DNA from: Microbulbifer variabilis ATCC 700307
GTDB taxonomy: Bacteria; Pseudomonadota; Gammaproteobacteria; Pseudomonadales; Cellvibrionaceae
Assembly: GCF_000380565.1 (NCBI RefSeq)
Contig: NZ_AQYJ01000025.1
Location: forward strand, 372,001-436,000
DNA length: 64,000 bases
Direction of reading: 5' to 3'
How positions within the stretch are numbered: position 1 is the first letter of the stretch; every line of letters begins with the position of its first letter. Below the pieces are notes generated by a model that was not told where the DNA came from, did not search any database, and saw only the letters and a list, made by a program, of their open reading frames with translations. Below, one piece after another: positions 56,400 to 64,000 of the stretch. A program made the position numbers and the translations under genes.

Positions 56400-56936
56400 G
56401 TAATACCCGCGCCCACAAAAAAGACTGCAAACATACACCCCTCCAAAAAGAGGGGTGAGCTCTACTATTATCACTTAATATTTTTTTGATAAAGGAAGTT
56501 TATCTACTCATAACATCAAGCAACAAGGAATCAAACCACTATAAAATCTCACCACTGGTGCGGACGCCCCCTAAACACACTCTTGACCTTAACGTTTAGA
56601 GTGACCTATCTAAGCACCAACAAAAAGAACTTTTGTTAAAAGTGCACCTCTTTTCCTGTGGCATTTTCAATAATTTTTTGGAGTACAGAGATAAATCCCA
56701 ATCAGGGAAATCTAATTAACTGAAAAAATACAGGACAGACCATACGAATCATAGCATCCATATTAAAAAGCTTACCACTGAGAAGTTGCTCAGGCCGCAA
56801 CAAACAGAACCTCGGGATAACTTTCCATTGGTGCAAATCTTAAAAATCTATAGCCCATCACCCTACCTAGCTGAAAACCTTCTAACTCTATAACTATAAA
56901 TAAATTAGAGTTCTAGACCCGCAGCTTAAATACACA
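56400..56936. other. AT-rich intergenic stretch after the Bat operon
   Basis: 537 bases between batD and nadK. Apart from the terminator hairpin at 56436-56457 I see no gene, RNA or repeat. All frames are closed by many stops. Confidence 0.55.
56436..56457 (+). terminator. Terminator of the moxR-bat operon
   Basis: Eight-pair stem CACCCCTC/GAGGGGTG with loop CAAAAA, 37 bases after the batD stop. The downstream U tract is weak, so it may also be an mRNA 3' stabiliser. Confidence 0.55.
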
Positions 56937-57815
56937 CTAACTAGTTTTTTGCCAATTTAATTTAGAGCGACAAATCTCATAAAAATTATGATCTAAAGGA
57001 TGAATCAATGTTAATCGATGTGGCTTTTTATGAATTCTAATTACATCTCCAGGCCGCGTAATAACCTGATCATGTCCATCACAAGTGACATATGGCTTAG
57101 CAATATTATGTTCACCAATTATGAGTTTAAACTCACTGCTACCTTCCACAACTATAGGACGACTGCTTAGGGTATGAGGATTAAGAGGCACCAGGACAAT
57201 TGCATCTAGCTTAGGGTGCATAATAGGCCCCCCACCAGAAAGCGCATAGGCTGTTGAGCCTGTTGGAGTGGAAACGATTAAACCATCCGATCTCTGTGTA
57301 TATACGAACTGACCATCAATATACAAATCAAATTCAATCATCCGAATAAACTCACCCGGATGGAGCACCACATCATTGAGAGCAGCCCCCTTGCCAACTT
57401 GCTTTCCGGCTCTCGTGACAGACATATCTAATAAAAATCGACTCTCAGCCATATACTTCCCAGACAACACCTCCCCAACCTTTTCTTCGACCTGGCCTGG
57501 CATAATATCTGTTAAGAAACCTAAACGTCCCCGATTAACCCCCAATAGCGGAACACTATACTTAGCAAGCGCCCTCGCTGCCCCAAGAAGACTTCCGTCA
57601 CCACCAACAACAATAACTAAATCACACAATTCGCCAAGCCGCTCCTTGGAAGACACTCTAACATTGTGCCCTGATAGCGCCTCTGCCGTATTAGTTTCCA
57701 GAACTATTGAATAACCTTCTTTTTGAAGGAATGACATTAAACGCTCGAGTGATATAACTGCACTCTCACTTTCTGTACGACCAATTAGACCTATATTTTG
57801 AAACTCAGTCACCAT
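56937..57815 (-). CDS. nadK: NAD kinase
   Basis: A 292-residue cytoplasmic enzyme that phosphorylates NAD+ to NADP+. The nucleotide-binding motif VIVVGGDGSLLGAARAL is near residue 70 (GGDG), followed by LGVNRGRLGFLTDI and the second signature GLIVSTPTGSTAYALSGGGPI. All conserved residues seem intact, and the length matches. The ATG is only one base from a GGGGG run, so a GTG at the second codon (four-base spacing) may be the real start. Its AT-rich codon use differs from the nqr region, but the gene is a core one. Confidence 0.95.
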   Translation of the reverse strand: MVTEFQNIGLIGRTESESAVISLERLMSFLQKEGYSIVLETNTAEALSGHNVRVSSKERLGELCDLVIVVGGDGSLLGAARALAKYSVPLLGVNRGRLGFLTDIMPGQVEEKVGEVLSGKYMAESRFLLDMSVTRAGKQVGKGAALNDVVLHPGEFIRMIEFDLYIDGQFVYTQRSDGLIVSTPTGSTAYALSGGGPIMHPKLDAIVLVPLNPHTLSSRPIVVEGSSEFKLIIGEHNIAKPYVTCDGHDQVITRPGDVIRIHKKPHRLTLIHPLDHNFYEICRSKLNWQKTS

Positions 57816-58057
57816 TCCCCCTATACATATTTAGTACCCCTCAACAGCCAGCTGAATACCCGCTCAGTCGATACTAACTGGCTAGGTGAAACCCCGAGAG
57901 CCCAAACCCCCATTATGCCGGAGACTAACTTTTCAGTCGAACTTGCAGAAGTCAGGAGAAAGCACAAAGTCATCATAGACTACGACGCACACTTTCCCGA
58001 CAAACTTGTAGATTTATGAGGTTCACTACGTCACCTCACCTAATATTTGAGCAACTC

Positions 58058-59047
58058 CTATTCATAACCGCGCCTTCCCTGAAGGCCCCCGGAATGAACT
58101 ATAAGAACACGCTCCCCATGAGAGATATTTCCACTATTATTAATCTTTTGAAGGGCATTAAATAACTTCACAATATAAACAGACTCAATCGGGATCCCAG
58201 AGTGATCTTCGAGTATACGCTGTAACTCTCTTAATTCCGCTGAGAGCTTCCCATAGCCTCCTCCATGATATCCCCCTAACAAACACCCCATTCTTTCATT
58301 AGACAAGAGGTGAGGCACTTGCACTCCGGCCTGGATACTCTTGTTAATCTCTGAAGATTGGCCAAGCACAGTAAGCCAATGTTGCGCGCTTTTCCGAACA
58401 CTCTCCCCTGCTTTTAAAACCTCAACCCCAACAACAGACGATCTCTGAATACTTGAACTAAGCCCAGCAAAGGTAGCTCCAGTCCCACAGGCTACCCAAA
58501 CTTGATCAAAATCTACTGGCGCCGTGCGCTCTATTACACGTCCCAATAATTGAGTACCTCGCACGCCAGCCAGATTAGCCCCCCCCTCAGGTACAAAGTA
58601 GACGCCTTGATTTTCAAGCCCCAACTCCTCTATAAAGCCCGATTCATAGCGTCGTCGATACTGCGCTCTTGTTACAAAAATTAATTTCATTCCAAGGCGT
58701 TCAGCATCCCGTAAAGTAGCACTAAGCACCGGCGGCCTTTCACCGCGAATAATACCTATAGTATTAAAGCCAAAGCGAGTTCCAGAGGCTGCAACTGAGT
58801 GTATATGGTTTGACCAAGCCCCGCCGCATGTAACAATTGTCTCAGCCCTTTGATTTCTGGCCTCAATCAAATTATGGATAAGTTTGTAAGCCTTATTTCC
58901 TGATATTAGTGGATCGATCAAATCGTCACGCCTGACCCAAACATCCAAACCAGGAAACAAGCCGCCTCTAACCTGCTGGTATGGAATTCGAAAAGCCGCA
59001 TCAGTAAATACCTGAAGATCTAGTCGGTCTAAAAAATGGGGCATCAT
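58058..59047 (-). CDS. PLP-dependent ACC deaminase/D-cysteine desulfhydrase family enzyme
   Basis: A 329-residue fold-type II PLP enzyme. The PLP-binding Lys is in LISGNKAYKLIHN (about residue 52), the cofactor-phosphate site is in WVACGTGATFAGLSSS, and VTCGGAWSNHIHSVAASG follows the PLP Lys as in the family. Known relatives deaminate 1-aminocyclopropane-1-carboxylate or desulfhydrate D-cysteine; the two cannot be distinguished from these motifs, and true ACC deaminase activity is rare. I place the start at the ATG at 59045-59047, preceded by AAGG seven bases upstream; the frame begins two codons earlier with a TTG. It stands alone. Confidence 0.87.
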   Translation of the reverse strand: MMPHFLDRLDLQVFTDAAFRIPYQQVRGGLFPGLDVWVRRDDLIDPLISGNKAYKLIHNLIEARNQRAETIVTCGGAWSNHIHSVAASGTRFGFNTIGIIRGERPPVLSATLRDAERLGMKLIFVTRAQYRRRYESGFIEELGLENQGVYFVPEGGANLAGVRGTQLLGRVIERTAPVDFDQVWVACGTGATFAGLSSSIQRSSVVGVEVLKAGESVRKSAQHWLTVLGQSSEINKSIQAGVQVPHLLSNERMGCLLGGYHGGGYGKLSAELRELQRILEDHSGIPIESVYIVKLFNALQKINNSGNISHGERVLIVHSGGLQGRRGYE

Positions 59048-59876
59048 GGACAAACCTTATAAAAAACTATTATGCCTATTTGGGGGGCACCTATCAGATA
59101 CATTAAACTTATTATCCGCTCTGCCAAGAGCATTTCCCCTTTACCAATTTAAACCAAAACATCAATATTCTAATTAGGCACACATCAATGTTTTTAAAAC
59201 CATGAGACGACAATTAATCCAAAAGAAATTGAGGTGTACTAAAGGACAAGCCTCTACATCATAACCAAGTCAGCCTATAGCCTGCATTTCAACTGAAAAA
59301 GGCTTCGGTACGAGTGGGCCAATATCACCATATCCAAAAAGCGGCTTCAATTTAGATGCAGTAGTTCATACAATAATTTTTCGAGCAGATGCCGTGCCTA
59401 ACAATTGTCGGAATACATAAAAATAACTACAAAATGCAAAAGCTTCAGCCAGGTTCATGTGGTGCAGTAACGACAGCTAGCCTCGCAATGCGACTTCCGC
59501 ATAAACCTACTTCCGGGGGAGACTGACCTGCAGCCCCTATCTTGCACCAGGTCCAATTCTGTAGTCACCTCAAATCAACAAGGAATATGAACCCACCTTA
59601 AGCCAGTAAAATGACTATATATCCATAACCATACACCTCAAAGCCCCCTGAAGGAACAATCTACCTAATAGGGGATGGGGGTGAAGATTGTCGGCAGGTA
59701 TGATACTTCCGGCTAGCAGGCGGTATTTAACTAGAACTCAGGCCTTTATAGGCAGAGCAAGAAACTCAGAAGCTTGCCACATAACCGATATGACTTGTGA
59801 GTATATGAACAGCTGAAGGTCGAAAATTATTCAATATCGGCGACCACAGAAATGTTTCCCCAGCCTAAACAGCCAC
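59048..59876. other. Long intergenic stretch, nothing recognised
   Basis: About 830 bases between the PLP enzyme and the tRNA terminator. I see no gene with coding character, no RNA gene and no repeat. The part after 59440 is less AT-rich than the rest. It might hold an unannotated small RNA, but nothing in the sequence points to one. Confidence 0.5.
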
Positions 59877-59911
59877 AAAAAAGGCCCGCACTTTCGTGCG
59901 GGCCTTTTTTT
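59877..59911 (-). terminator. Terminator of the tRNA operon
   Basis: Nine-pair GC stem GGCCCGCAC/GTGCGGGCC with loop TTTC, extended by six A-T pairs. On the minus strand it ends in a run of six T's directly after tRNA-Asp. It is also symmetric enough to work on the plus strand. Confidence 0.9.
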
Positions 59912-59915
59912 AATC

Positions 59916-59992
59916 TGGCGGACCGGACGGGACTCGAACCCGCGACCTCCGGCGTGACAGGCCGGCATTCTAACCAACTGAACTACCGGTCC
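59916..59992 (-). tRNA. tRNA-Asp (anticodon GTC)
   Basis: A 77-base cloverleaf with encoded CCA. The acceptor GGACCGG pairs with CCGGTCC, the anticodon loop reads CTGTCAC with GTC, and the T loop has GGTTCGAGT. All arms are intact. It is the second tRNA of a two-gene unit. Confidence 0.97.
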
Positions 59993-60019
59993 TCGGTAGT
60001 AAACTTCTTAGAAAGAAGT

Positions 60020-60095
60020 TGGTGGGTGGTACAGGGGTCGAACCTGTGACCTACGGCTTGTAAGGCCGTCGCTCTCCCAACTGAGCTAACCACCC
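60020..60095 (-). tRNA. tRNA-Val (anticodon TAC)
   Basis: A 76-base cloverleaf with encoded CCA. Acceptor GGGTGGT pairs with ACCACCC, the D loop has AGCTCAGTTGG, the anticodon loop CTTACAA has TAC, and the T loop has GGTTCGACC. It reads valine codons GTA and GTG. It is the first gene of the tRNA unit, 27 bases before tRNA-Asp. Confidence 0.97.
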
Positions 60096-60138
60096 GATGC
60101 TCTTTTCTTTAAGGGCCTTGCCCCCTTGAGCGAGGCGC

Positions 60139-60166
60139 ATATTACCGGATTGGAATTTATTGTCAA
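60139..60166 (-). promoter_or_regulatory. tRNA operon promoter
   Basis: On the minus strand a perfect TTGACA (60166-60161), 16-base spacer, then TAATAT (60144-60139). The bases after the -10 (GCGCCTCGC) are GC-rich, the discriminator style of stringently controlled stable-RNA promoters. Transcription would start about 37 bases before tRNA-Val. Confidence 0.7.
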
Positions 60167-60193
60167 CAATTTTCGCGCCAAAAGTAAGAGTTA

Positions 60194-62563
60194 CTAATCT
60201 TGGGCCTCTTCAGAGGGAGCAGAAACCGGTGCAGCCATCACATCCACCTCATCCACACTCACCTCCTGCATAATTTTGCCCTGCCGATAGTCGGGATCAA
60301 TCAAGTGACCAGCTATCTTCACAGGGATTTCCATTGGAATTAACTGCTCCTTAGGGCGCGCCAAATCCTGCTCATTGAAGTTACACACCCCAGTAGGAAA
60401 AATGCGCAGCAAATCATCAATTCGTCCAGTAATTTCTTCCGTGTGAGGACCATATACGCCTTTTGCCAAGGCTCTCTCTACAGGCTGTAATGCACACTTG
60501 AAAATATCATCAGTAATCGGTGCACCGGCCACCTGCCTGGAAGTGCTATGAATCGGGTACTCGCGCATACATTTCCCGGAAGCCAAGCCGTTCCATTCAC
60601 CATTCCAAACTTCAGGACCAGCCGCTAGTACATTGCCCTCCCGGTCAAAGCAGCGGTCGTTGGCGCCTTCAGGCCGATTGCCTACCACACCCTTCGAAGG
60701 ATTATTAATAATGTTCTGCATCCAGCGATCAACTATATCGAGCGCTTCATCCACTGGGTTGTGGTCCTTGTGACTCACCCAGATCAAGTGGTTGTCTGCA
60801 TGACCCCGAGCACGGCGAATACGCTCACGTGCAGAAAAAGAAGCTGAGCTATGGTGCATATCGGGCTCTTTATCCAGATAGTGGCGCATATCCACTATCG
60901 GAATCTCAACATCTCCTAGAAAAACATGGCCCGACCGGTAGATCCCATTAATCGCCTCCATACTTGCGCGGCTCCGTTTTGCCGGCTTTGCAATTGTACC
61001 CAAGTTTAAATTTTGCTCGCTCCAAACAGATAGCTTCACTGGCAATAAGCCTCCGTTTAGAAACCACAACTTTTCATCACTCTGGTTTTCCTGTGCCTTC
61101 CACCCTCCAATAGATGCATTCACCTTTAAAAAGGTATCGATGCTTATATCCCCATTTACCAGTGCCTTTAAACCATACTGAACACCTTCATTATCCCAAG
61201 TACTATTGGCATAACCATTCTCTCCAGCGCCATAGAATTGACGCAGGTTCTCCCAATGAGTCCAGTGGACATTATCTACAACAGAGGTAGAAAAACTCTT
61301 AAAAAAATGTACAAAGTTAGGGTTATTAACCAAGGGCACTAGCCCTCGCCACCCTTCCACACACTCCGTTGCCCCTCGAGCTCGGTTCCTATAGCGGCTA
61401 TCAAATAAAGAAGCTGCAACGTTGATCATGTGGAAGCGACTATTCACTTCAGGGTTAGCAGCGAGCCCCTGAAGAATTGAACGCTCCTCTACACTCTTCC
61501 AGCGAGGATTATCGGCATCCTGCACATCAAAGAAGTATTCCAGCGGCTCACAATCGAATGCGTAGATAGTCTGAGTGACCATATCCGGATACGAGTAGAG
61601 AGGGATTGCAGCATCCAATAAACCAGGGGCATTTTGGGCAAACAAGTACTGCTGGATAGCCCCCCCCGATCCACCTATACCCACTGTATACATTGGCTCG
61701 CCATAAAGGGCTTCGAACTGCTTCTTTAATCGACGCGCTGTATCCTCCGCCAGCCACATATTGTAGTGGTTGCGGGTTTGGTTTGCTGTCGAATAAACAA
61801 TTGCATATCCACGCGCCAACTGATCCACTCGCCGCCTGGTTACATCGCCTTTATTGAGGTTACCTTGGCGCCCCCCAATACCGACACCTCCCCTAAATTG
61901 ATAAATTAACCGCCGGTTCCAATTGCTGCCATTAGGTGCCTCTGCAGTTTCCCCATCCCCCCGCAAAGCAGCAATCGCATAGAAATGCCGATTAATAGTG
62001 CCTGTCTCTACGCGTATAATGAAATCCACTTGGCGCCCATTTACAGTCACTTTATCAATATCATTTCGCGCCTCAAACAGATAGCGAAACTTTCCATCAG
62101 TTGTACTGCGATAGAAATAGGTAACCTCAGTTGCATGACTACAGTCGCGACTATACCCAATAACTTCCTTTGTTTTTTCGCCTGCCTCATTCAGCGCAAA
62201 AACAGGTACCCCCTCTTTGACCTGGTTATCGACCAACGGCTGTTTATTCGTAATGGCATTTCTTCCGCAAAAGAATGGATACTTGGATGGACCGGTAAAC
62301 AGGGTCTCCACAGGGCCAACTTCACCTATCGAGATCGGAAATGGAAAGTATTCTGGCGGGCGAGACATCATCCTCGGATGAGGGCCAGTATATGCAGGTG
62401 TAGGGTCATAATTTAGTGCGCCACTAGGCACCCCCAGTACAGGAGCATCTACTTTTCCATGTACTTTTGGCAGCTTCTCATACGCAACCCACGCAACTGC
62501 TCCCAACACAGCCAGCAAGAACAAGAAAAAAACTGAGAGAAACCATGCTCCCCTTGTCGACAT
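60194..62563 (-). CDS. Membrane-anchored DUF6351-family protein, hydrolase-like
   Basis: A 789-residue protein with an N-terminal membrane helix (FLSVFFLFLLAVLGAVAWVAY) and a large outside domain. The middle has the G-x-S-x-G-like elbow YTVGIGGSGGAIQQYLFAQNAPGLLDAAIPLYSYPDM, where Ser would be the nucleophile of an alpha/beta hydrolase; the His in the C-terminal half cannot be placed. I recognise the DUF6351 family only, whose function is unknown to me. The protein has several Cys and a proline-rich linker after the helix. The ATG at 62561-62563 follows GGAGG at five bases; a TTG seven codons upstream is the end of the open frame. The gene runs toward the tRNA promoter. Confidence 0.8.
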   Translation of the reverse strand: MSTRGAWFLSVFFLFLLAVLGAVAWVAYEKLPKVHGKVDAPVLGVPSGALNYDPTPAYTGPHPRMMSRPPEYFPFPISIGEVGPVETLFTGPSKYPFFCGRNAITNKQPLVDNQVKEGVPVFALNEAGEKTKEVIGYSRDCSHATEVTYFYRSTTDGKFRYLFEARNDIDKVTVNGRQVDFIIRVETGTINRHFYAIAALRGDGETAEAPNGSNWNRRLIYQFRGGVGIGGRQGNLNKGDVTRRRVDQLARGYAIVYSTANQTRNHYNMWLAEDTARRLKKQFEALYGEPMYTVGIGGSGGAIQQYLFAQNAPGLLDAAIPLYSYPDMVTQTIYAFDCEPLEYFFDVQDADNPRWKSVEERSILQGLAANPEVNSRFHMINVAASLFDSRYRNRARGATECVEGWRGLVPLVNNPNFVHFFKSFSTSVVDNVHWTHWENLRQFYGAGENGYANSTWDNEGVQYGLKALVNGDISIDTFLKVNASIGGWKAQENQSDEKLWFLNGGLLPVKLSVWSEQNLNLGTIAKPAKRSRASMEAINGIYRSGHVFLGDVEIPIVDMRHYLDKEPDMHHSSASFSARERIRRARGHADNHLIWVSHKDHNPVDEALDIVDRWMQNIINNPSKGVVGNRPEGANDRCFDREGNVLAAGPEVWNGEWNGLASGKCMREYPIHSTSRQVAGAPITDDIFKCALQPVERALAKGVYGPHTEEITGRIDDLLRIFPTGVCNFNEQDLARPKEQLIPMEIPVKIAGHLIDPDYRQGKIMQEVSVDEVDVMAAPVSAPSEEAQD

Positions 62564-62782
62564 AAACGCCTCCACAGCCGTCAACTTCTGTATCTGGTAC
62601 AGGTTGATTATATGAAGGGATAAGCAAGGCAGCCGCTAGTTGGCGCCGGTGAGGACATCTAGGGCCAAAGTATCAGTAGCCGGAAGCAGATATCTTATCT
62701 ATGGAAAGTCAAATCAAGTACTTATTGAAAGTTAAAAAGGAGGCGCTATGGCCCCCTCTCAAGACGAACTTAAGGAAATAAA

Positions 62783-63412
62783 TTAGCCTTTAGTGATGAC
62801 GCCTTTCTCCTGCAATGTAGAGATAATTATCTCCACTTCTTGTTCAAGAGTCATTTCAGCAGTGTTTAGGTGTAATTCAGGGGAGAGCGGGGCCTCATAG
62901 GGATCATCAATGCCTGTGAAACCTTTGATCTCTCCGGCTCTAGCCTTTTTGTATAACCCTTTCGGGTCCCGCGACTCAGCCTCTTCAAGAGGGCAATCCA
63001 CAAAAACTTCTAGGTAAGGAAGATCGCCAGATTCGTGTATTTTTCTGACCATGTCACGATCATCACGGTATGGACTAATAAAGCTACTCAATACCACAAC
63101 CCCGGTATCTGCAAAAAGCTTGGAGATCTCACCTACCCGACGGATGTTCTCCTGTCGATCTTCAGCAGAGAAGCCAAGGTTGGAGTTGATACCCAGGCGA
63201 ATATTGTCCCCATCCAAGCGATAACTTAGCACGCCCCTAGCGGCCAGAGCCCTTTCTACAGCAACTGCCACAGTGCTCTTGCCAGAACCAGACAAACCAG
63301 TGAACCAAAGGGTCGCGCCTTTATGACCAAGGATTTTCGCCCTTTTCTCCCTAGTCACTTCACCCTCATGCCAATGAACATTGGTCGCTTTGCGTTCAAC
63401 TGTAGTAGTCAC
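62783..63412 (-). CDS. cysC: Adenylylsulfate kinase
   Basis: A 209-residue P-loop kinase that phosphorylates adenosine-5'-phosphosulfate to 3'-phosphoadenosine-5'-phosphosulfate. The Walker A is [21 protein letters not shown] near residue 42; the APS-binding [13 protein letters not shown] and [12 protein letters not shown] are present, and [15 protein letters not shown] is the family's late signature. It is standalone, not fused to CysN. GGAG six bases before a GTG start. No cysD, cysN or other sulfur gene is near, so it may serve sulfation (for example of polysaccharide) or the assimilation pathway encoded elsewhere. Confidence 0.95.
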   Translation of the reverse strand: MTTTVERKATNVHWHEGEVTREKRAKILGHKGATLWFTGLSGSGKSTVAVAVERALAARGVLSYRLDGDNIRLGINSNLGFSAEDRQENIRRVGEISKLFADTGVVVLSSFISPYRDDRDMVRKIHESGDLPYLEVFVDCPLEEAESRDPKGLYKKARAGEIKGFTGIDDPYEAPLSPELHLNTAEMTLEQEVEIIISTLQEKGVITKG

Positions 63413-63762
63413 CGATCACTCCAAGATTTCACATACCATTCCTATGCACCCCACCATTAGCACCAAGTACCAACTAGCGGGGAAGTTTGGGCGCCAATTA
63501 TCAAGGATTCAAGGGGATGACGTAAAGGGATTGCTTATAGCTATTTTGGGGGCGGAGGTTCATCCAGTGAATAATAAATGACGAACTAAATTGCCCTAAA
63601 AGCCAAAAAAAAGGAAAAAACGACTACTTAGAAAGGGAGAAATTCCCCAACTCCATTGGATAGCCCCAAAATTACTCTCCCAGGCTCAGCCACCAACTCA
63701 GCTAGACTTCACCCACCTAATATAAGGTCGCAGTATCCATAAGCTATGGGGAGAGGTCCAAG
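63413..63762. other. Intergenic stretch between cysC and the DJ-1 gene
   Basis: 350 bases between two divergent genes. I see no further gene or RNA. GGGGAGAGG at the end is the ribosome-binding site of the next gene. Confidence 0.5.
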
Positions 63763-64000
63763 ATGGGGCGAATCATCATATTATGCGGTGATTTTACTGA
63801 AGATTATGAACTGGCAGTTCCATTCCATTGCCTGAAGATGCTTGGACATGAAGTGAAAACCACTAGCCCTGGCAAAGTTGACGGCCAATACATCACTACA
63901 TGCATCCACGACTTCAACGATCGCTATCAAGCGGTTACAGAGTGGGAGGGGCACCGATTTATGGTTGATAGAGCATTAAATGGGGTAGATGCGAATGACT
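63763..64000 (+). CDS. DJ-1/PfpI-family protein, partial
   Basis: The first 79 codons of a gene that runs off the window. The protein begins MGRIIILCGDFTEDYELAV and continues with FHCLKMLGHEVKTTSPGK, the pattern of the DJ-1/PfpI group whose members are cysteine-dependent amidotransferase-like or chaperone proteins. The catalytic Cys would lie beyond the window, so it cannot be checked. The ATG has GGGGAGAGG about six bases upstream, which is a strong site. Confidence 0.8.
   Translation, partial: MGRIIILCGDFTEDYELAVPFHCLKMLGHEVKTTSPGKVDGQYITTCIHDFNDRYQAVTEWEGHRFMVDRALNGVDAND

Noticed and set aside
57798..58019. A 73-codon plus-strand frame overlapping the nadK start
   Set aside because: TTG start within nadK, no ribosome-binding site, no recognisable protein.
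59396..59407. GCCTAACAATTG resembling part of an integron attC site
   Set aside because: No matching partner half-site (GTTRRRY) or gene cassette structure is nearby.
59852..60049. A plus-strand frame over the tRNA-Asp region
   Set aside because: It reads through the tRNA and its terminator, a well known spurious translation.

Overview
The window looks like a chromosomal segment of a marine gammaproteobacterium of the Cellvibrionales type (Microbulbifer/Saccharophagus-like). This rests on a complete Na+-translocating NADH:quinone reductase (nqr) operon, a 180-kDa-class NAD-glutamate dehydrogenase, CsiV, PsrA, RMF and a Bat operon. The gene order closely follows what I remember of the Pseudomonas chromosome: nqr, long gap, mfd, csiV, nagZ, psrA, lexA, topA, usp, uup, slt, rlmKL, rmf, pyrD, gdhB, moxR-bat and nadK. 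The genus is inferred. Nearly all genes are intact. I see no phage, insertion sequence, integron or CRISPR array.

Layout. 1-2.3 kb is a thin, AT-rich accessory edge with a partial VOC-fold gene, an acetyltransferase and a LysE/RhtB exporter. 2.4-4.2 kb holds the YigI-type thioesterase and soluble transhydrogenase. 4.3-11.8 kb is an eight-gene minus-strand operon, nqrABCDEF-apbE-nqrM: the Na+ pump, its flavin transferase and its maturation factor. 11.9-18.3 kb holds an N-terminally extended GAPDH with a candidate HexR box, divergent from mfd-csiV. 18.9-22.3 kb holds a cold-shock protein, an MscS channel, nagZ and psrA. 22.6-25.1 kb carries an acyl-CoA ligase and a LOG-family hydrolase. 25.2-30.2 kb is lexA with two SOS boxes, two small conserved genes, topA and an anchored unknown. 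30.3-35.2 kb is usp (candidate Anr/FNR site), uup, slt and a thiol-redox protein.

35.2-39.7 kb is the most distinctive part. It is a Ser/Thr phosphorylation module: a two-FHA protein, a PP2C phosphatase, and a kinase fused to a formylglycine-generating-enzyme-like domain. Each protein has one predicted membrane segment, and no type VI secretion genes are nearby. 39.8-43.8 kb is rlmKL, a C-terminally extended rmf, and pyrD. 43.9-48.9 kb is the giant glutamate dehydrogenase. 49.2-56.4 kb is a six-gene MoxR/Bat operon. 56.9-59.1 kb is nadK and a PLP enzyme in AT-rich surroundings. 59.9-60.2 kb is a tRNA-Val/tRNA-Asp transcription unit with promoter and terminator. 60.2-64 kb is a membrane-anchored DUF6351 hydrolase-like protein, an orphan cysC, and the start of a DJ-1/PfpI gene.

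How the parts connect. ApbE attaches FMN to NqrB and NqrC, and NqrM matures the same pump. SthA and NadK both act on the NADP(H) pool. NagZ and Slt belong to cell-wall turnover, with MscS guarding turgor. Mfd and LexA serve the DNA-damage response. RMF, RlmKL and Uup act on the ribosome. I found no clearly undescribed large system. The best candidates for a second look are the membrane-anchored FHA/PP2C/kinase-FGE module with its coupled thiol protein, the predicted operators (HexR, Anr, PsrA, LexA), the extended RMF and the Gln/Glu-rich BatB/C protein.
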